NCBI GenBank assembly: GCA_016842065.1
Contig: JAEPDS010000004.1
Coordinates: forward strand, 97,892 to 161,891
Reading direction: 5' to 3'
Origin: Candidatus Thiodiazotropha sp. 'RUGA'
GTDB taxonomy: Bacteria > Pseudomonadota > Gammaproteobacteria > Chromatiales > Chromatiaceae
DNA length: 64,000 nucleotides
The position numbers were made by a program, and so were the translations under genes. Below, one piece after another: positions 18,038-27,262 of this stretch (position 1 is its first letter; each line of letters opens with the position of its first letter). The notes under the pieces are model-generated. The model was given only the letters and a program-made list of their open reading frames with translations. It was not told the DNA's origin and ran no database searches.

Positions 18038-18669
18038 TAAATCATCCCTCCAACCAAGGGTACGAAATTGGCGGACTCCAATGTCTGCTGTTGAAAACCA
18101 TCTTCGGTCCGGGTAATTCGTAACATCACTTGTCCCTGATTACTCTTTACCGGCAGAATCAAGCGTCCACCCACGGCCAATTGTTGCAGCAGGCTTTGAG
18201 GCAACGCCTCTGCGGCAGCCGTCACGAGTATGCCGTCATAGGGAGCATACTCGGGAAGTCCAACTCCACCATCACTATGCTTGAGACGGATATTGCGCAG
18301 TCCAAGTTCCCGAAATCTGGCACGCGCCTGATCGAGCAGTGCCGAGATTCTTTCAACACTGTGAACCCGTCGCACCAGTTGGGCGAGAATGGCACACTGA
18401 TAGCCCGATCCGGTACCGATCTCCAACACGCTCTCCGGCCTGCCGCCTTGCAGCAGCGCCTCGGTCATCCGTGCCACCGTATAGGGCTGTGAAATGGTCT
18501 GGCCATGGCCAATCGGCAGAGCCGTCTCCTCGTAGGCACGGCTGGCCAGTGCTTCATCGACAAAGATATGTCGCGGTGTGTTACGCAACGCCTCCAGTAC
18601 CGCCAGATTGCGGATCCCTTTACTGCGCAAACGCTCCACCAGCCGTTCCCGGGTTCGCCGGGAGGTCAT
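18037..18669 (-). CDS. pcm: Protein-L-isoaspartate O-methyltransferase
   Basis: SAM-dependent methyltransferase that repairs isoaspartyl residues in damaged proteins. The start at 18669 ([10 protein letters not shown]) is chosen over upstream in-frame codons because it has AGGG eight nt before it and gives 210 residues, close to the 208 of E. coli Pcm. The motifs [19 protein letters not shown] and [18 protein letters not shown] (SAM site) and the [12 protein letters not shown] segment are typical. It lies between surE and yqaA, a stress/stationary-phase cluster that ends in rpoS. Confidence 0.94.
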   Translation of the reverse strand: MTSRRTRERLVERLRSKGIRNLAVLEALRNTPRHIFVDEALASRAYEETALPIGHGQTISQPYTVARMTEALLQGGRPESVLEIGTGSGYQCAILAQLVRRVHSVERISALLDQARARFRELGLRNIRLKHSDGGVGLPEYAPYDGILVTAAAEALPQSLLQQLAVGGRLILPVKSNQGQVMLRITRTEDGFQQQTLESANFVPLVGGMI

Positions 18670-18698
18670 GCCGATACCCTGATGATCGCCACCGAGAA

Positions 18699-19442
18699 TC
18701 ATTGTTTCAACCACCCATCCAGGACCGGCAGTGCACTGTGACGGGTCAGATCCGCATGCAGTGGGGTCACCGAGACATATCCCTGTCTGACCGCATGAAA
18801 ATCTGTGCCGGGTCCCGCATCCTGCTCAGCTCCGGCAGGACCTACCCAATAGATGGTGTTACCCCTTGGGTCATGGCTTTTGATCACCGGCTCCGCTTTA
18901 TGCCGATGCCCAAGCCGGGTGGATACGATACCCTGCAGCTCCGAATAGGGAATATCGGGCACGTTCACATTCAGTATCACGCTCTCACTCAACGGCGCCT
19001 CGATCAATCGTCTGACCAGAATCTCGGCAACCTGAGCGCCTGTCTCGAAATGTTGAGGATTGTGGGAGTTCATTGAGATGGCGACTGCTGGCAGGCCAAG
19101 GAAGCGGCCTTCAGTAGCCGCAGCAACCGTACCCGAGTAGAGCACATCATCCCCCATATTCGGCCCGGCATTGATGCCGGAAACCACCAGGTCCGGCTCC
19201 TGCTCCAGTAATCCGGTGATCGCCAGATGGACACAATCCGTCGGTGTGCCGTCCACCCGGATGAAGCCATTCTCCATGGTCCGGGCGCGCAACGGATTAA
19301 CCAGAGTCAGGGAGTTGCTGGCGCCACTGCGGTCCTGGTCAGGCGCCACAACCACAATATCGCCGACTTCGGACAACTGCTCGGCCAGCATCATCAGCCC
19401 AGTAGCCTGATAGCCGTCATCATTACTCAGAAGGATGTTCAT
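18699..19442 (-). CDS. surE: 5'/3'-nucleotidase SurE
   Basis: Metal-dependent survival-protein phosphatase acting on nucleoside monophosphates. The start at 19442 ([15 protein letters not shown]) matches the family N-terminus, whose two aspartates bind the metal; no good ribosome site precedes it, the nearest (GGAGGGTGAG) being about 35 nt upstream. The patterns [37 protein letters not shown] and [10 protein letters not shown] are diagnostic. At 247 residues it has normal length. It heads the surE-pcm-yqaA-nlpD-rpoS-fnr series. Confidence 0.94.
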   Translation of the reverse strand: MNILLSNDDGYQATGLMMLAEQLSEVGDIVVVAPDQDRSGASNSLTLVNPLRARTMENGFIRVDGTPTDCVHLAITGLLEQEPDLVVSGINAGPNMGDDVLYSGTVAAATEGRFLGLPAVAISMNSHNPQHFETGAQVAEILVRRLIEAPLSESVILNVNVPDIPYSELQGIVSTRLGHRHKAEPVIKSHDPRGNTIYWVGPAGAEQDAGPGTDFHAVRQGYVSVTPLHADLTRHSALPVLDGWLKQ

Positions 19443-19535
19443 AGGGGGCACAATATACTGTAAATAGTGATCAGTCTCACCCTCCAAATACCCAGCGGGT
19501 GAAGCGAGGGATCGAGATTCTTCTCAACCGCTCAC

Positions 19536-19553
19536 GGGGCCTGTTAACATTAA
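19536..19553. repeat. Truncated end of the GGGCCTGTTAAC repeat
   Basis: GGGGCCTGTTAACATTAA matches the outer end of the longer elements. It lies between the divergent surE and smr genes and no second end was found nearby. Confidence 0.5.
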
Positions 19554-19583
19554 GTGACGAGACACAGAATCCTCAGCCTGACG

Positions 19584-20132
19584 ATGAGCAAAAAGAGCGA
19601 CAAACCCGATGACAATGCACTCTTCCACGAACAACTCGGGGATGCGGTGCCACTCAATGAGTCACGTGCGGAGCCCTATCGCCGCCGTCTGGCCCCCAGA
19701 CCGCTGAATCTGCCGGTCGGGGATGAGGAGGAGTCGTCACAGGACCACTATTCGGATCACGAGATCGAAACCGGCGAGGTACTCTATTTTGCCAGACCGG
19801 GCGTTCAAAACCGCCTGATGCACGATCTGCAAAGGGGCTATCTGGAGATTGGAGGGGAACTGGACCTGCATGGCCTGACGGTTCGCTATGCCAGGGCTGA
19901 CCTGGATGAGTTTCTAAAGCAGTGCCACCAGCGACGGATCCGCTGCGTGCGGATCATACACGGCAAGGGTTATGGCTCGCAAAGCAGACAGCCCATTCTC
20001 AAACACAAACTCAACATCTGGTTGCGCCAGAGAGAGGATGTCCTGGCCTTCACTTCGGCACCCAGTCGGGATGGCGGAACGGGAGCCGCCTATGTTCTAC
20101 TGCGCAATCCGGACAAAAGCAGTCGCCGTTAG
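19584..20132 (+). CDS. Smr-domain endonuclease-like protein
   Basis: A stand-alone Smr (small MutS-related) protein, a family of nicking nucleases and RNA-binding factors. The C-terminal half holds LDLHGLTVRYARADLDEFL and the catalytic-type HGKGYG motif (IRCVRIIHGKGYGSQ), then LRQREDVLAFTSAPSRDGGTGAAYVLL. The N-terminal 70 residues are charged and low-complexity, as in YdaL/SmrA proteins. ATG 19584 is preferred; an earlier GTG at 19554 lies in the repeat end. Length 182. The precise substrate cannot be told from sequence. Confidence 0.85.
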   Translation: MSKKSDKPDDNALFHEQLGDAVPLNESRAEPYRRRLAPRPLNLPVGDEEESSQDHYSDHEIETGEVLYFARPGVQNRLMHDLQRGYLEIGGELDLHGLTVRYARADLDEFLKQCHQRRIRCVRIIHGKGYGSQSRQPILKHKLNIWLRQREDVLAFTSAPSRDGGTGAAYVLLRNPDKSSRR

Positions 20133-20291
20133 CCACTCTAAAGCAGGCAGATGGGGTGATTTGGATGTCCATACGCAACAGGCATTGAAATCCAACTTAA
20201 TCCGAGTAAAATACTTGGTTATTATAAAGCAGTACAAGTAACATCACGATCCGATGACGCCCCCCCTCAGACCCGCAACTTGACTGCCGAC

Positions 20292-20307
20292 TCCGGTAAA
20301 CACCGGA
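20292..20307. promoter_or_regulatory. Small hairpin in the leader of the MoxR operon
   Basis: TCCGGT-AAAC-ACCGGA is a perfect six-bp stem ending about 15 nt before the ribosome site of the next gene. It may affect leader stability or act as an operator; no T-tract follows. Confidence 0.35.
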
Positions 20308-20336
20308 CCGATAGAGATCTATAGGAGAATTTGAAC

Positions 20337-20894
20337 TTGGCAATCAGAATCAAGAGTCAATGGCACGAAGAGGATACCGCACGTTCTGCTGATGAGATTG
20401 GTGGCGCTATTGCATTTATTGCCTGGCGTATCGCACTCGACAAGGCGATCACCCTGCATGGAGAGAACTTTGTCTATCACAATGACGAACAGCGCCTGGC
20501 GGTGATAGCCGAATATCTGATCTACGAGGTACAGATCGCTGACCGTCTGATCCACCAGATGGGAGACGATGAAAACCGGGTGGCAACCATTACGGCCCTG
20601 GTGATGAAGCTGGCCGACCACTACCGGGACAATGCGATCGAGTTGCTCGGTGACGGTGACCACGCCAACCATCTGATCGGACTCTACAATGAGCGCTCCG
20701 CAGAGTATGCCGAGTTCAACTTCAGCGACCAGGGACCCAGCTACCCGTTTCTGCGCCACCTGGGTTATGAGATACAGCAGGTGATGGCAGGCGATGAACA
20801 CGACAATCGCTGGGTGATCGATCAGGTCATGGATGTGGATGGGCCGGAGGTCTATAAACAGCTCTCCCGTGCGATCAGAAACCTTTTCGATTAG
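20337..20894 (+). CDS. Conserved protein of unknown function upstream of MoxR
   Basis: A protein of about 185 residues, mostly alpha-helical, with no recognised catalytic motif. Two in-frame TTG codons compete; 20337 is chosen since AGGAG at 20323-20327 is nine nt upstream, against three for 20331. Histidine and acidic residues are frequent in the middle (HYRDNAIELLGDGDHANHL). It is nine bp before the moxR-type gene and is therefore very likely in the same operon, perhaps as a client or regulator of that chaperone system. No signal peptide or membrane span is seen. Confidence 0.65.
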   Translation: MAIRIKSQWHEEDTARSADEIGGAIAFIAWRIALDKAITLHGENFVYHNDEQRLAVIAEYLIYEVQIADRLIHQMGDDENRVATITALVMKLADHYRDNAIELLGDGDHANHLIGLYNERSAEYAEFNFSDQGPSYPFLRHLGYEIQQVMAGDEHDNRWVIDQVMDVDGPEVYKQLSRAIRNLFD

Positions 20895-20903
20895 GAAGTA
20901 CCT

Positions 20904-21947
20904 ATGCGTCCCATCCAGCTACTCACCATTCTCGAGCAAGAGTTCATCAGCACCCGTGCCGGTCACCACACCCCGGTGATGCTCTGGGGTCCACCCGGTG
21001 TGGGAAAATCGGACATGGTTCGGGAGGTCGCACACAAGCATCAGGCCCCGGTGATCGACATCCGACTCTCACAAATGGAACCCAGCGATCTGCGCGGAAT
21101 ACCCTTCCGAAGCAACGGCAGCGTCGAATGGGCGATCCCCTCTCTTCTGCCCAATGACGAGCGTCATGGCAGCCAGGGCATCCTGTTTCTCGATGAGATC
21201 ACTTCCGCGCCACCCACGGTTTCGGCCGCCGCCTACCAGCTGATACTGGATCGACGCCTGGGTGAATATCAGGTACCTGAAGGCTGGGCCATCTTTGCCG
21301 CAGGCAACCGTCAGGGTGACCGGGGGGTTACCTACAGTATGCCTGCACCTCTGGCCAACCGCTTCTCCCATTTCGAGGTAGAGACCAATCTGGATGACTG
21401 GGTCACCTGGGCCTACCGCAATCAAATCGATGAACGGATCATCGCTTTTCTGCGTTTTCGACCTGAACTGCTGTTCGATTTCGATCCGGCGCATAACCCG
21501 GTGGCCTTCCCTTCGCCGCGCTCCTGGGAGTTTGCCCATCGGGCGCTGCAGAAATTCATCGACCACCCTCAACTGCTTCAAGGCGCCTTGCAAGCCTGTG
21601 TTGGGCCGGCAGCCGGGGTAGAGCTTCATGCCTTCGTCAGCAGTCTGGACAAGATGCCCGATCTGGATGCGATCCTACGCGGTGAAGAGCTCTCTGTACC
21701 CAGTGAGATCGATCTGCAGTATGCAGTTGCCTCAGCGCTGGTGGGGCGTGCGATCCGGGCGAATGAGTCGGGTGACGGAGTTGAGGTGCATGGTCGCATA
21801 CTCGAATATGCCGGCCGCTTCCCACAACGGGAGATGGGTGTGATGCTGGTTTCCGATATGCATCGGGCGATTGGTGAAACCCTGTTCAGCGTTCCTCAGT
21901 TCAACGATTGGGCGCAGGCGGTATCCGATGTGATGCTGTATGAATAA
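20904..21947 (+). CDS. MoxR-family AAA+ ATPase
   Basis: A 347-residue AAA+ ATPase of the MoxR group, which act with VWA-domain partners as chaperones for metallocofactor insertion or complex assembly. Walker A is GPPGVGKS at 29-36 and Walker B ILFLDEITS near 97; sensor 1 is FAAGNRQGDRGVTYSM, and the sensor 2/arginine region follows SPRSWEFAHRAL. The VWA partner starts 35 bp downstream, the standard MoxR-VWA pairing. No metal-enzyme gene is next to it, so the client is unknown. Confidence 0.9.
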   Translation: MRPIQLLTILEQEFISTRAGHHTPVMLWGPPGVGKSDMVREVAHKHQAPVIDIRLSQMEPSDLRGIPFRSNGSVEWAIPSLLPNDERHGSQGILFLDEITSAPPTVSAAAYQLILDRRLGEYQVPEGWAIFAAGNRQGDRGVTYSMPAPLANRFSHFEVETNLDDWVTWAYRNQIDERIIAFLRFRPELLFDFDPAHNPVAFPSPRSWEFAHRALQKFIDHPQLLQGALQACVGPAAGVELHAFVSSLDKMPDLDAILRGEELSVPSEIDLQYAVASALVGRAIRANESGDGVEVHGRILEYAGRFPQREMGVMLVSDMHRAIGETLFSVPQFNDWAQAVSDVMLYE

Positions 21948-21982
21948 GAAACTGCTGCCAGGACTGTTCACCGGGAGTAGCG

Positions 21983-23215
21983 ATGGATCAAGATGAGATT
22001 GAGACCAAACTGGCCGCCGCGCGGACCAAGCTGATTCTTGATAAACCCTTCCTCGGCGCACTGGTGATGCGACTTCCCATGCAGGAAGCCAATCCAGACT
22101 GGTGTCCGACCACGGCCACTGACGCCAAATCCTTCTATTACAACCCTGAATACATCGATCAGCTGAGCCTCGATGAGACCCAGTTCATGCTGGCCCATGA
22201 GGCTCTGCACTGCGCCCTCTCCCACTTCGCCCGACGACAGCATCGAACCAAGCTGCATTGGGATATGGCCTGTGACTATGCGATCAACCCTCTGCTCACC
22301 GAAGATGGGCTGAAGCCACCACCGGGATCATTGATGCTGCCCCAATTCAGTGGCATGACCGCTGAAGAGATCTACCCCTGTCTGGATGAGAAGAGTGACG
22401 ACGAACCGCTGGACAATCATGTCTATGACCAGGACAACACGAAAGGCTCGGGCAGCGGTAAATCGGAAAAGGATATGGCCAACAGCCAGCAACAGAACAA
22501 CAACGAACAAGAGGGTGACGAGAATGACAATCCCCAGAGCGGTTCAGGCAACGCGGCTCCACAACCCGCACCCCTGACACCGGATGAGGCTGAGACCCTG
22601 AATATCCAGTGGCAACAACGCATGGCCGGGGCGGCCCAACAGGCGATGCAGGCAGGAAAACTGGATGGCGCAATCGCCCGAATGGTCGACCATCTGTTGC
22701 AACCCCAGCTTCCCTGGCGACTGCTGCTGGCCAGGTATATGACCGCGCTGGCAAGGGATGACTTCAGCTATCAAAGACCCTCCCGTCGAGAGGGGGAGTT
22801 CATATTACCAAGTCTGCGCAGCAATCAGTTGGAGCTGGTGGTCGCCCTGGATACCAGCGGCTCGATACAGGACCAGGAGATGGGGGAATTTCTAGCTGAG
22901 GTGAATGCTCTCAAAGGCCAGATGCGGGCCCGGGTCACCCTGCTCGCCTGCGATTCGGCCATCGCTGAAGAGGCTCCCTGGGTCTATGAATCCTGGGAGG
23001 AGTTCGACCTGCCTGAAAAAATCACCGGAGGTGGTGGTACCAGCTTCAAACCGGTTTTCGAGTGGATCGCGGAGCAGGACCTGAGCCCGGACCTGGTGGT
23101 CTATTTTACCGATGCGGAGGGGGCTTTCCCCCCCCATGAACCCCACTACCCGGTTATCTGGCTGGTTAAAGGCAAACACAAGACACCCTGGGGTCAGCGC
23201 ATCCAGCTCAACTGA
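21983..23215 (+). CDS. VWA-like protein with N-terminal metallopeptidase-like domain (DUF2201)
   Basis: A 410-residue cytoplasmic partner of the MoxR ATPase. The N-terminal DUF2201-type domain contains an HExxH zinc motif, H72-E-A-L-H76, in FMLAHEALHCALSHFARR. An acidic Gln/Asn/Glu-rich linker follows (residues 135-195). The C-terminal VWA domain has the MIDAS start LVVALDTSGSIQD and later GGGGTSFKP and VVYFTDAEG. Whether the zinc site is active is unknown. Together with the 20337 and 20904 genes it forms a three-gene operon. Confidence 0.88.
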   Translation: MDQDEIETKLAAARTKLILDKPFLGALVMRLPMQEANPDWCPTTATDAKSFYYNPEYIDQLSLDETQFMLAHEALHCALSHFARRQHRTKLHWDMACDYAINPLLTEDGLKPPPGSLMLPQFSGMTAEEIYPCLDEKSDDEPLDNHVYDQDNTKGSGSGKSEKDMANSQQQNNNEQEGDENDNPQSGSGNAAPQPAPLTPDEAETLNIQWQQRMAGAAQQAMQAGKLDGAIARMVDHLLQPQLPWRLLLARYMTALARDDFSYQRPSRREGEFILPSLRSNQLELVVALDTSGSIQDQEMGEFLAEVNALKGQMRARVTLLACDSAIAEEAPWVYESWEEFDLPEKITGGGGTSFKPVFEWIAEQDLSPDLVVYFTDAEGAFPPHEPHYPVIWLVKGKHKTPWGQRIQLN

Positions 23216-23254
23216 TGTTTACAGCAAACTTTCGCACAGCGAACCCAGGGCGAT

Positions 23255-23514
23255 CTAGGACCTGTTAACACGAATCCAATGCGCCCTGTTGCGCCTGAAT
23301 AAGCGCCAATCAAGGCGCAACCCCCATTTTGATATAAAGGAGGGGGCTGGGTCGAATGGTACTTACTTTAAGCGTTATTTGGTGGGGCATGGCCCCACCA
23401 AAACCCTTTAATAAAACGAGATGCAATGAGTCTTAGTGTTTAAGTAATCAGCATGCGGGGTGGGTCTGTTTTTACGCCCAGCAGGGCGTAATGGATTCGT
23501 GTTAACAGGCCCTG
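23255..23514. repeat. 260-bp inverted-repeat element, GGGCCTGTTAAC family
   Basis: The left end CTAGGACCTGTTAACACG and the right end (minus strand CAGGGCCTGTTAACACG) are inverted repeats that extend about 35 bp. The interior shares several blocks with the element at 3110-3398, and carries an extra block from about 23351 to 23450 that recurs at 41890-41985. Within it TTTGGTGGGGC-ATG-GCCCCACCAAA (23378-23402) is a perfect eleven-bp hairpin. No gene is present. Confidence 0.8.
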
Positions 23515-23519
23515 GGTGG

Positions 23520-24089
23520 TTACAGAGGTTTCTTCAGAGTAAAGGCGCCACGTAGATCACCAGGCTTGTAACCACGCGCCTCATCAGCTGGATAAAGCTC
23601 ATTGAGTTTGGCGCTGACCGGCTCGGCTAATTCAGCACCATGACACTTGGTGCAGACTTCAGCGGTCGGAATCGCCTTCATCATACGGAATACTTTACGG
23701 CCGTTTTCCTCAACCACTTCCGCTTTGATCATCTTCATGGGATCTTCGCCGTTGAGCTTACGGCTTTCAAATTCATTCAGTACAGCGGTCTCCCAGGTGT
23801 CGGCCCGGTTTTCAGGATTCCGCAGCTTAAGGCTGGTCCGACCCACACTCCAACCGCTCATCTGAGAATGAGCTTCAGTGAGACTGGGGGCAACCGTATT
23901 ACAGGTTGAAATGGTTGCGACCGGGCCATTCGCTTTCATACCCTTTTGCAGTTCACCTTTGAGATCGCCGAAATAGGCTTTGATCACTCCTTTACCCTCT
24001 TGGATATTGGCCTGCATGGCCTGATCTGCCTGAACGCCTCCGCTCAGGACAATGGATGCGAGAAACAAAACTACGCTCTTCTTCATCAT
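23520..24089 (-). CDS. DUF3365 (Tll0287-like) periplasmic haem-binding protein
   Basis: A 190-residue exported protein: signal peptide MMKKSVVLFLASIVLSGGVQA, then a DUF3365 sensor-like domain with a single c-type haem site CTKCH in PTAEVCTKCHG near residue 150 and the preceding RTSLKLRNPENRADTWE block characteristic of the family. The start at 24089 has GGAG upstream and gives a proper signal peptide. Related domains serve as redox or gas sensors fused to kinases; here it stands alone, so it may be a soluble redox sensor or electron carrier. It is convergent with the MoxR operon. Confidence 0.82.
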   Translation of the reverse strand: MMKKSVVLFLASIVLSGGVQADQAMQANIQEGKGVIKAYFGDLKGELQKGMKANGPVATISTCNTVAPSLTEAHSQMSGWSVGRTSLKLRNPENRADTWETAVLNEFESRKLNGEDPMKMIKAEVVEENGRKVFRMMKAIPTAEVCTKCHGAELAEPVSAKLNELYPADEARGYKPGDLRGAFTLKKPL

Positions 24090-24468
24090 GGAACTCCGTT
24101 GATTGATAGCCAATGTGAACCGGTTGGGATCAAACTGCATACCGCTGCCAGCCGGACGGTTGGTCGTGAGGCGCTAGATTAAAGCAAATAGTGAAAAAGA
24201 CAACCTGTTAATTATTAAAGATTTATTGAGTATTAGGCAAAACCGAACAATGTCCCTTTAAGCATCAATAGAGACCAATGATTCAACCTTCTCGCAGGCT
24301 AAAATCCCTTGCCGCAATCTCGTGCCGACTATCGCCAGTAGAGATATGGCGCTAAGATGGCACAGACTCGTTATCCCGATACAATGGGACTGTCCCCATA
24401 ACAGGCACTCCCTATTTAAGAGTTCTGATTCAGGAACTATTCTGCATCAACAGGTATCAGTTATTGGC
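24090..24468. promoter_or_regulatory. Divergent region between the DUF3365 gene and bepA
   Basis: A 379-bp gap. It is AT-rich between 24180 and 24260, consistent with promoters for both flanking genes. No palindrome, RNA or further gene was recognised. The bepA reading frame stays open into this region but the part before 24469 has no signal peptide or ribosome site. Confidence 0.35.
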
Positions 24469-25929
24469 ATGGCAAGAACACCTCTGAATATCCGAATCAC
24501 GCTCCTCCTGCTGGCACTGATACTTCCCACGGCCAGCGCTGTAACAGAAGAAGAGAACATCAAACTGCCTGAACTGGGTTCCCCATCAGACCAATACCTG
24601 ACACCCGCGGATGAGATCAGGCTTGGCCGTGAATTCATGCAGAGCGTCAGAAAGACAAGCCCGGTAATGGATGACCCTTTGATTGCGGAATACATTCAGA
24701 CCCTGGGTGAGAAACTGCTCAAACAGAGTGAAGCCATCGGTCAGGAGTTTAACTTTTTTGTCATCGAACGCCCTGAAGTCAATGCTTTTGCCGGTCCCGG
24801 CGGTCATATCGGCATCTACAGCGGACTGATTCTCGCGACCCAAAGCGAGAGTGAACTGGCCTCGGTAATCGCTCACGAAATCGCTCATGTGACTCAAAAA
24901 CATCTGCTGCGGGCCTTTGATGCGGCCAATCAGATGAGTGGTAAGACAGCCGCTCTGCTACTCGCCTCCATCCTGGTTGGCGCCGCCACTTCACCGGATG
25001 CCGGGATTGCCCTGGCCACCGGCGTTCAGGCCAGCGCAGTGCAGGAGCAGATCAACTTCACCCGCAGCAATGAGGAAGAAGCTGACACGGTGGGTATCAA
25101 GATACTGGCCAAATCCAACTTCGATCCCCGCGCCATGCCGATATTTTTTGAACGTCTGACCCATGCCAGCCGCCTCTATGATTCGGGGATACCGGAGATT
25201 CTGCGCACCCATCCGGTTACCACCAACCGCATTGCAGACGCCCTCGGAAGAGCTGAGACCTACCCCTACAAACAGTACCCGGGGAAATTGAGCTATTTTC
25301 TCACCCGTGAAACGCTGCGGGTCAGATCCTTTAAGGATACGAAAGCCGCCGTGAAGCATTTTGCCACCGGGCTGAAGGAGGGCCGGCATCTGAATCAGGA
25401 GGCACATCAGTACGGCTACGCTTTGGCACTGAAGGCCGACCATCAGTATGACAAGGCTGAAAAGGTGGTTGAGAAACTGTTGAAGAGTGCACCGCAGCAA
25501 CCGGCGTATGTCTTACTCTCCGCTGAAATCGCCAAGCAGCAGGATAAGGCTGAAAAATCGCTGAAAATGCTTGAGACCTACTATCAACTGATGCCTGAAA
25601 GTTACCCAATCTCAATCGCATATATTGAGGATCTGACGGAAAACAAGCGCCTCGAAGAGGCCAAATCCGTAGCCCAGCAGACCCTGACGCTGCATGACAG
25701 GGATCCGAGGCTCTATCGCTTGCTCAGCAAGATTGAGCAAAAGGCCGGACGGAAAGCCGAATCTCACCGCATGCTGGCAGAGTCCTATGTCGCCAGGGGG
25801 GAGTATCACCCGGCCATCCGGCAGCTGGAGATTGCATTGAAAGAGGCGGAAACAACCGATTTCTATCAGACATCCCGAATCGAATCCCGCTTACAAAAAC
25901 TTCGTGATCTGGTCAAGAAAGAGCAGTAA
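24469..25929 (+). CDS. bepA: Periplasmic beta-barrel assembly-enhancing protease, BepA type
   Basis: M48 metalloprotease and chaperone for outer-membrane protein assembly (LptD, BamA). From ATG 24469 the protein has 486 residues, as against 487 in E. coli BepA. It has a cleavable signal peptide (LLLLALILPTASA), the zinc motif H136-E-I-A-H140 in VIAHEIAHVTQKH, the third ligand region NEEEADTVGIKIL, and a C-terminal TPR domain (from about 310). The longer frame upstream lacks a signal sequence and is not used. No operon partner is seen. Confidence 0.93.
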   Translation: MARTPLNIRITLLLLALILPTASAVTEEENIKLPELGSPSDQYLTPADEIRLGREFMQSVRKTSPVMDDPLIAEYIQTLGEKLLKQSEAIGQEFNFFVIERPEVNAFAGPGGHIGIYSGLILATQSESELASVIAHEIAHVTQKHLLRAFDAANQMSGKTAALLLASILVGAATSPDAGIALATGVQASAVQEQINFTRSNEEEADTVGIKILAKSNFDPRAMPIFFERLTHASRLYDSGIPEILRTHPVTTNRIADALGRAETYPYKQYPGKLSYFLTRETLRVRSFKDTKAAVKHFATGLKEGRHLNQEAHQYGYALALKADHQYDKAEKVVEKLLKSAPQQPAYVLLSAEIAKQQDKAEKSLKMLETYYQLMPESYPISIAYIEDLTENKRLEEAKSVAQQTLTLHDRDPRLYRLLSKIEQKAGRKAESHRMLAESYVARGEYHPAIRQLEIALKEAETTDFYQTSRIESRLQKLRDLVKKEQ

Positions 25930-26739
25930 ACCGTCGAGGATCTGACAGCACCTGTTGAATAGGCCCTGATAGCAGGCCTATCGATGAGGATTGCCCCGAT
26001 TCCACGCCAGATCCGGCGAAAACCTTATGTCGGCCTGCTGCTGCCTCAATCCATGGCCTGAACAGGCCTGCTTCAGCCCCAAACCAGTCATTTGGCAATC
26101 TTCAGGCCAGATAGGCTCAGTTTTTAGCGGTCAGCCAAGCCATACCCAGCAAAACCGCCGGTTGGGATAGCATATAACTCTAATTCAGGAAAACCCCTAC
26201 CCGAAGCGGAACAAACCCAAGCCTTTCATATGGGTGCCATGCTGCTAACATCACAAAGCACTAATATTTCAAAATTTTTTGCTTGATATCGCTCTCTGAT
26301 TCGGTATTCTTACGATCTACCTGTAAAGGTATTGTTTATCGGCAAACCCGTTTAAATAAAAAGAAGCCGGTAAGAACGCATCCTCGATAACGAAATAAAC
26401 ATTGGAGGACATGGTGCACAGCTGTCGCAACTTTTTACTGTAAAAGTTGTTCTAAGCCACTGACAAACATGAGTGACCGTAAGTGATCCCAATACCCAAC
26501 CGGTATGTGATGGTGATCCAGTTGATTGTTCATAACGGGAACAACATGTCTTGCGAGGCACAATAATTCAAGACGACAGCTTTATTAATGCCAATGACCC
26601 GGCAAATGTGATTGCAACGGTTGAGGGATAAATCCCGACCAAATTTTGTCACAGAGAACTGGGCAATGAAATTGACCAACCCATTCAGTTTCATAAAACA
26701 AACGTTAATCACTAACCTTTCTCAGTCTGGAGAGAATGA
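25930..26739. promoter_or_regulatory. 810-bp non-coding region upstream of soxY
   Basis: No credible gene is present. ATAGGCC/GGCCTAT at 25959-25981 is a possible weak terminator for bepA. CAACTTTT-TACTGT-AAAAGTTG at 26428-26449 is a perfect eight-bp palindrome. A possible promoter (TTGATA 26283-26288, 16-bp spacer, TATTCT 26305-26310) would give a soxYZ leader of about 420 nt. Confidence 0.4.
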
Positions 26740-27216
26740 ATGAGCAATGAAATGAAACGCAGGATCTTCCTCAAAAGATCACTCGCAGCTGGCTCGGTAG
26801 GTGTCGCTGCCGCTACCGGACTTTTGGCTCCTCAGCAGGTTCTGGCTGCCTGGAACAAGGCCGCTTTTGAAGCTAAGGAGCTCTCTGGTGCACTGGACGC
26901 ACTATTGGGCAGTTCTGACGTATCAGAATCTGCAGACATTAAAGTCAAAGCACCGGATATCGCAGAAAATGGTGCCGTAGTACCAATCACAGTTGATGCC
27001 AGCATTGATGGCGTCGAATCAATCGCAATCATTGCTTCCAATAATCCAGTGCCTCTGGTTGCCAATTTTGTCATGGGACCTGGTGCAACCGGTTTTGTCT
27101 CTACCCGTATCAAAATGGGTAAAACTGGCGATGTTGTTGGTATTGTCAAAGCGGGCGGCAAGCTCTACAGCGCCAAGAAAGAAGTCAAAGTCACCATTGG
27201 TGGTTGCGGCGGCTAA
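26740..27216 (+). CDS. soxY: Sulfur carrier subunit SoxY
   Basis: Periplasmic carrier that holds thiosulfate-derived sulfur on a C-terminal cysteine swinging arm. The 158-residue precursor starts with a Tat signal (KRRIFLKRSLAAGSVG, cleavage after VLAA-like AAW region near residue 34) and ends with the hallmark GGCGG. It is followed at 46 bp by soxZ. The other sox genes (soxAX, soxB) are not adjacent, the usual split arrangement in sulfur-storing gammaproteobacteria that lack SoxCD and pass the remaining sulfane sulfur to globules and then to Dsr. Confidence 0.96.
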   Translation: MSNEMKRRIFLKRSLAAGSVGVAAATGLLAPQQVLAAWNKAAFEAKELSGALDALLGSSDVSESADIKVKAPDIAENGAVVPITVDASIDGVESIAIIASNNPVPLVANFVMGPGATGFVSTRIKMGKTGDVVGIVKAGGKLYSAKKEVKVTIGGCGG

Positions 27217-27262
27217 TCGCAGCTGATTCCGTCAATCACATAACGAATACGAGGTATAGAGC

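Noticed and set aside
26404-26443. Ten-codon leader peptide frame (MVHSCRNFLL) behind GGAGG before soxY
   Set aside because: Has a ribosome-like site but no repeated control codons and lies about 300 bp from soxY; too little to call attenuation.
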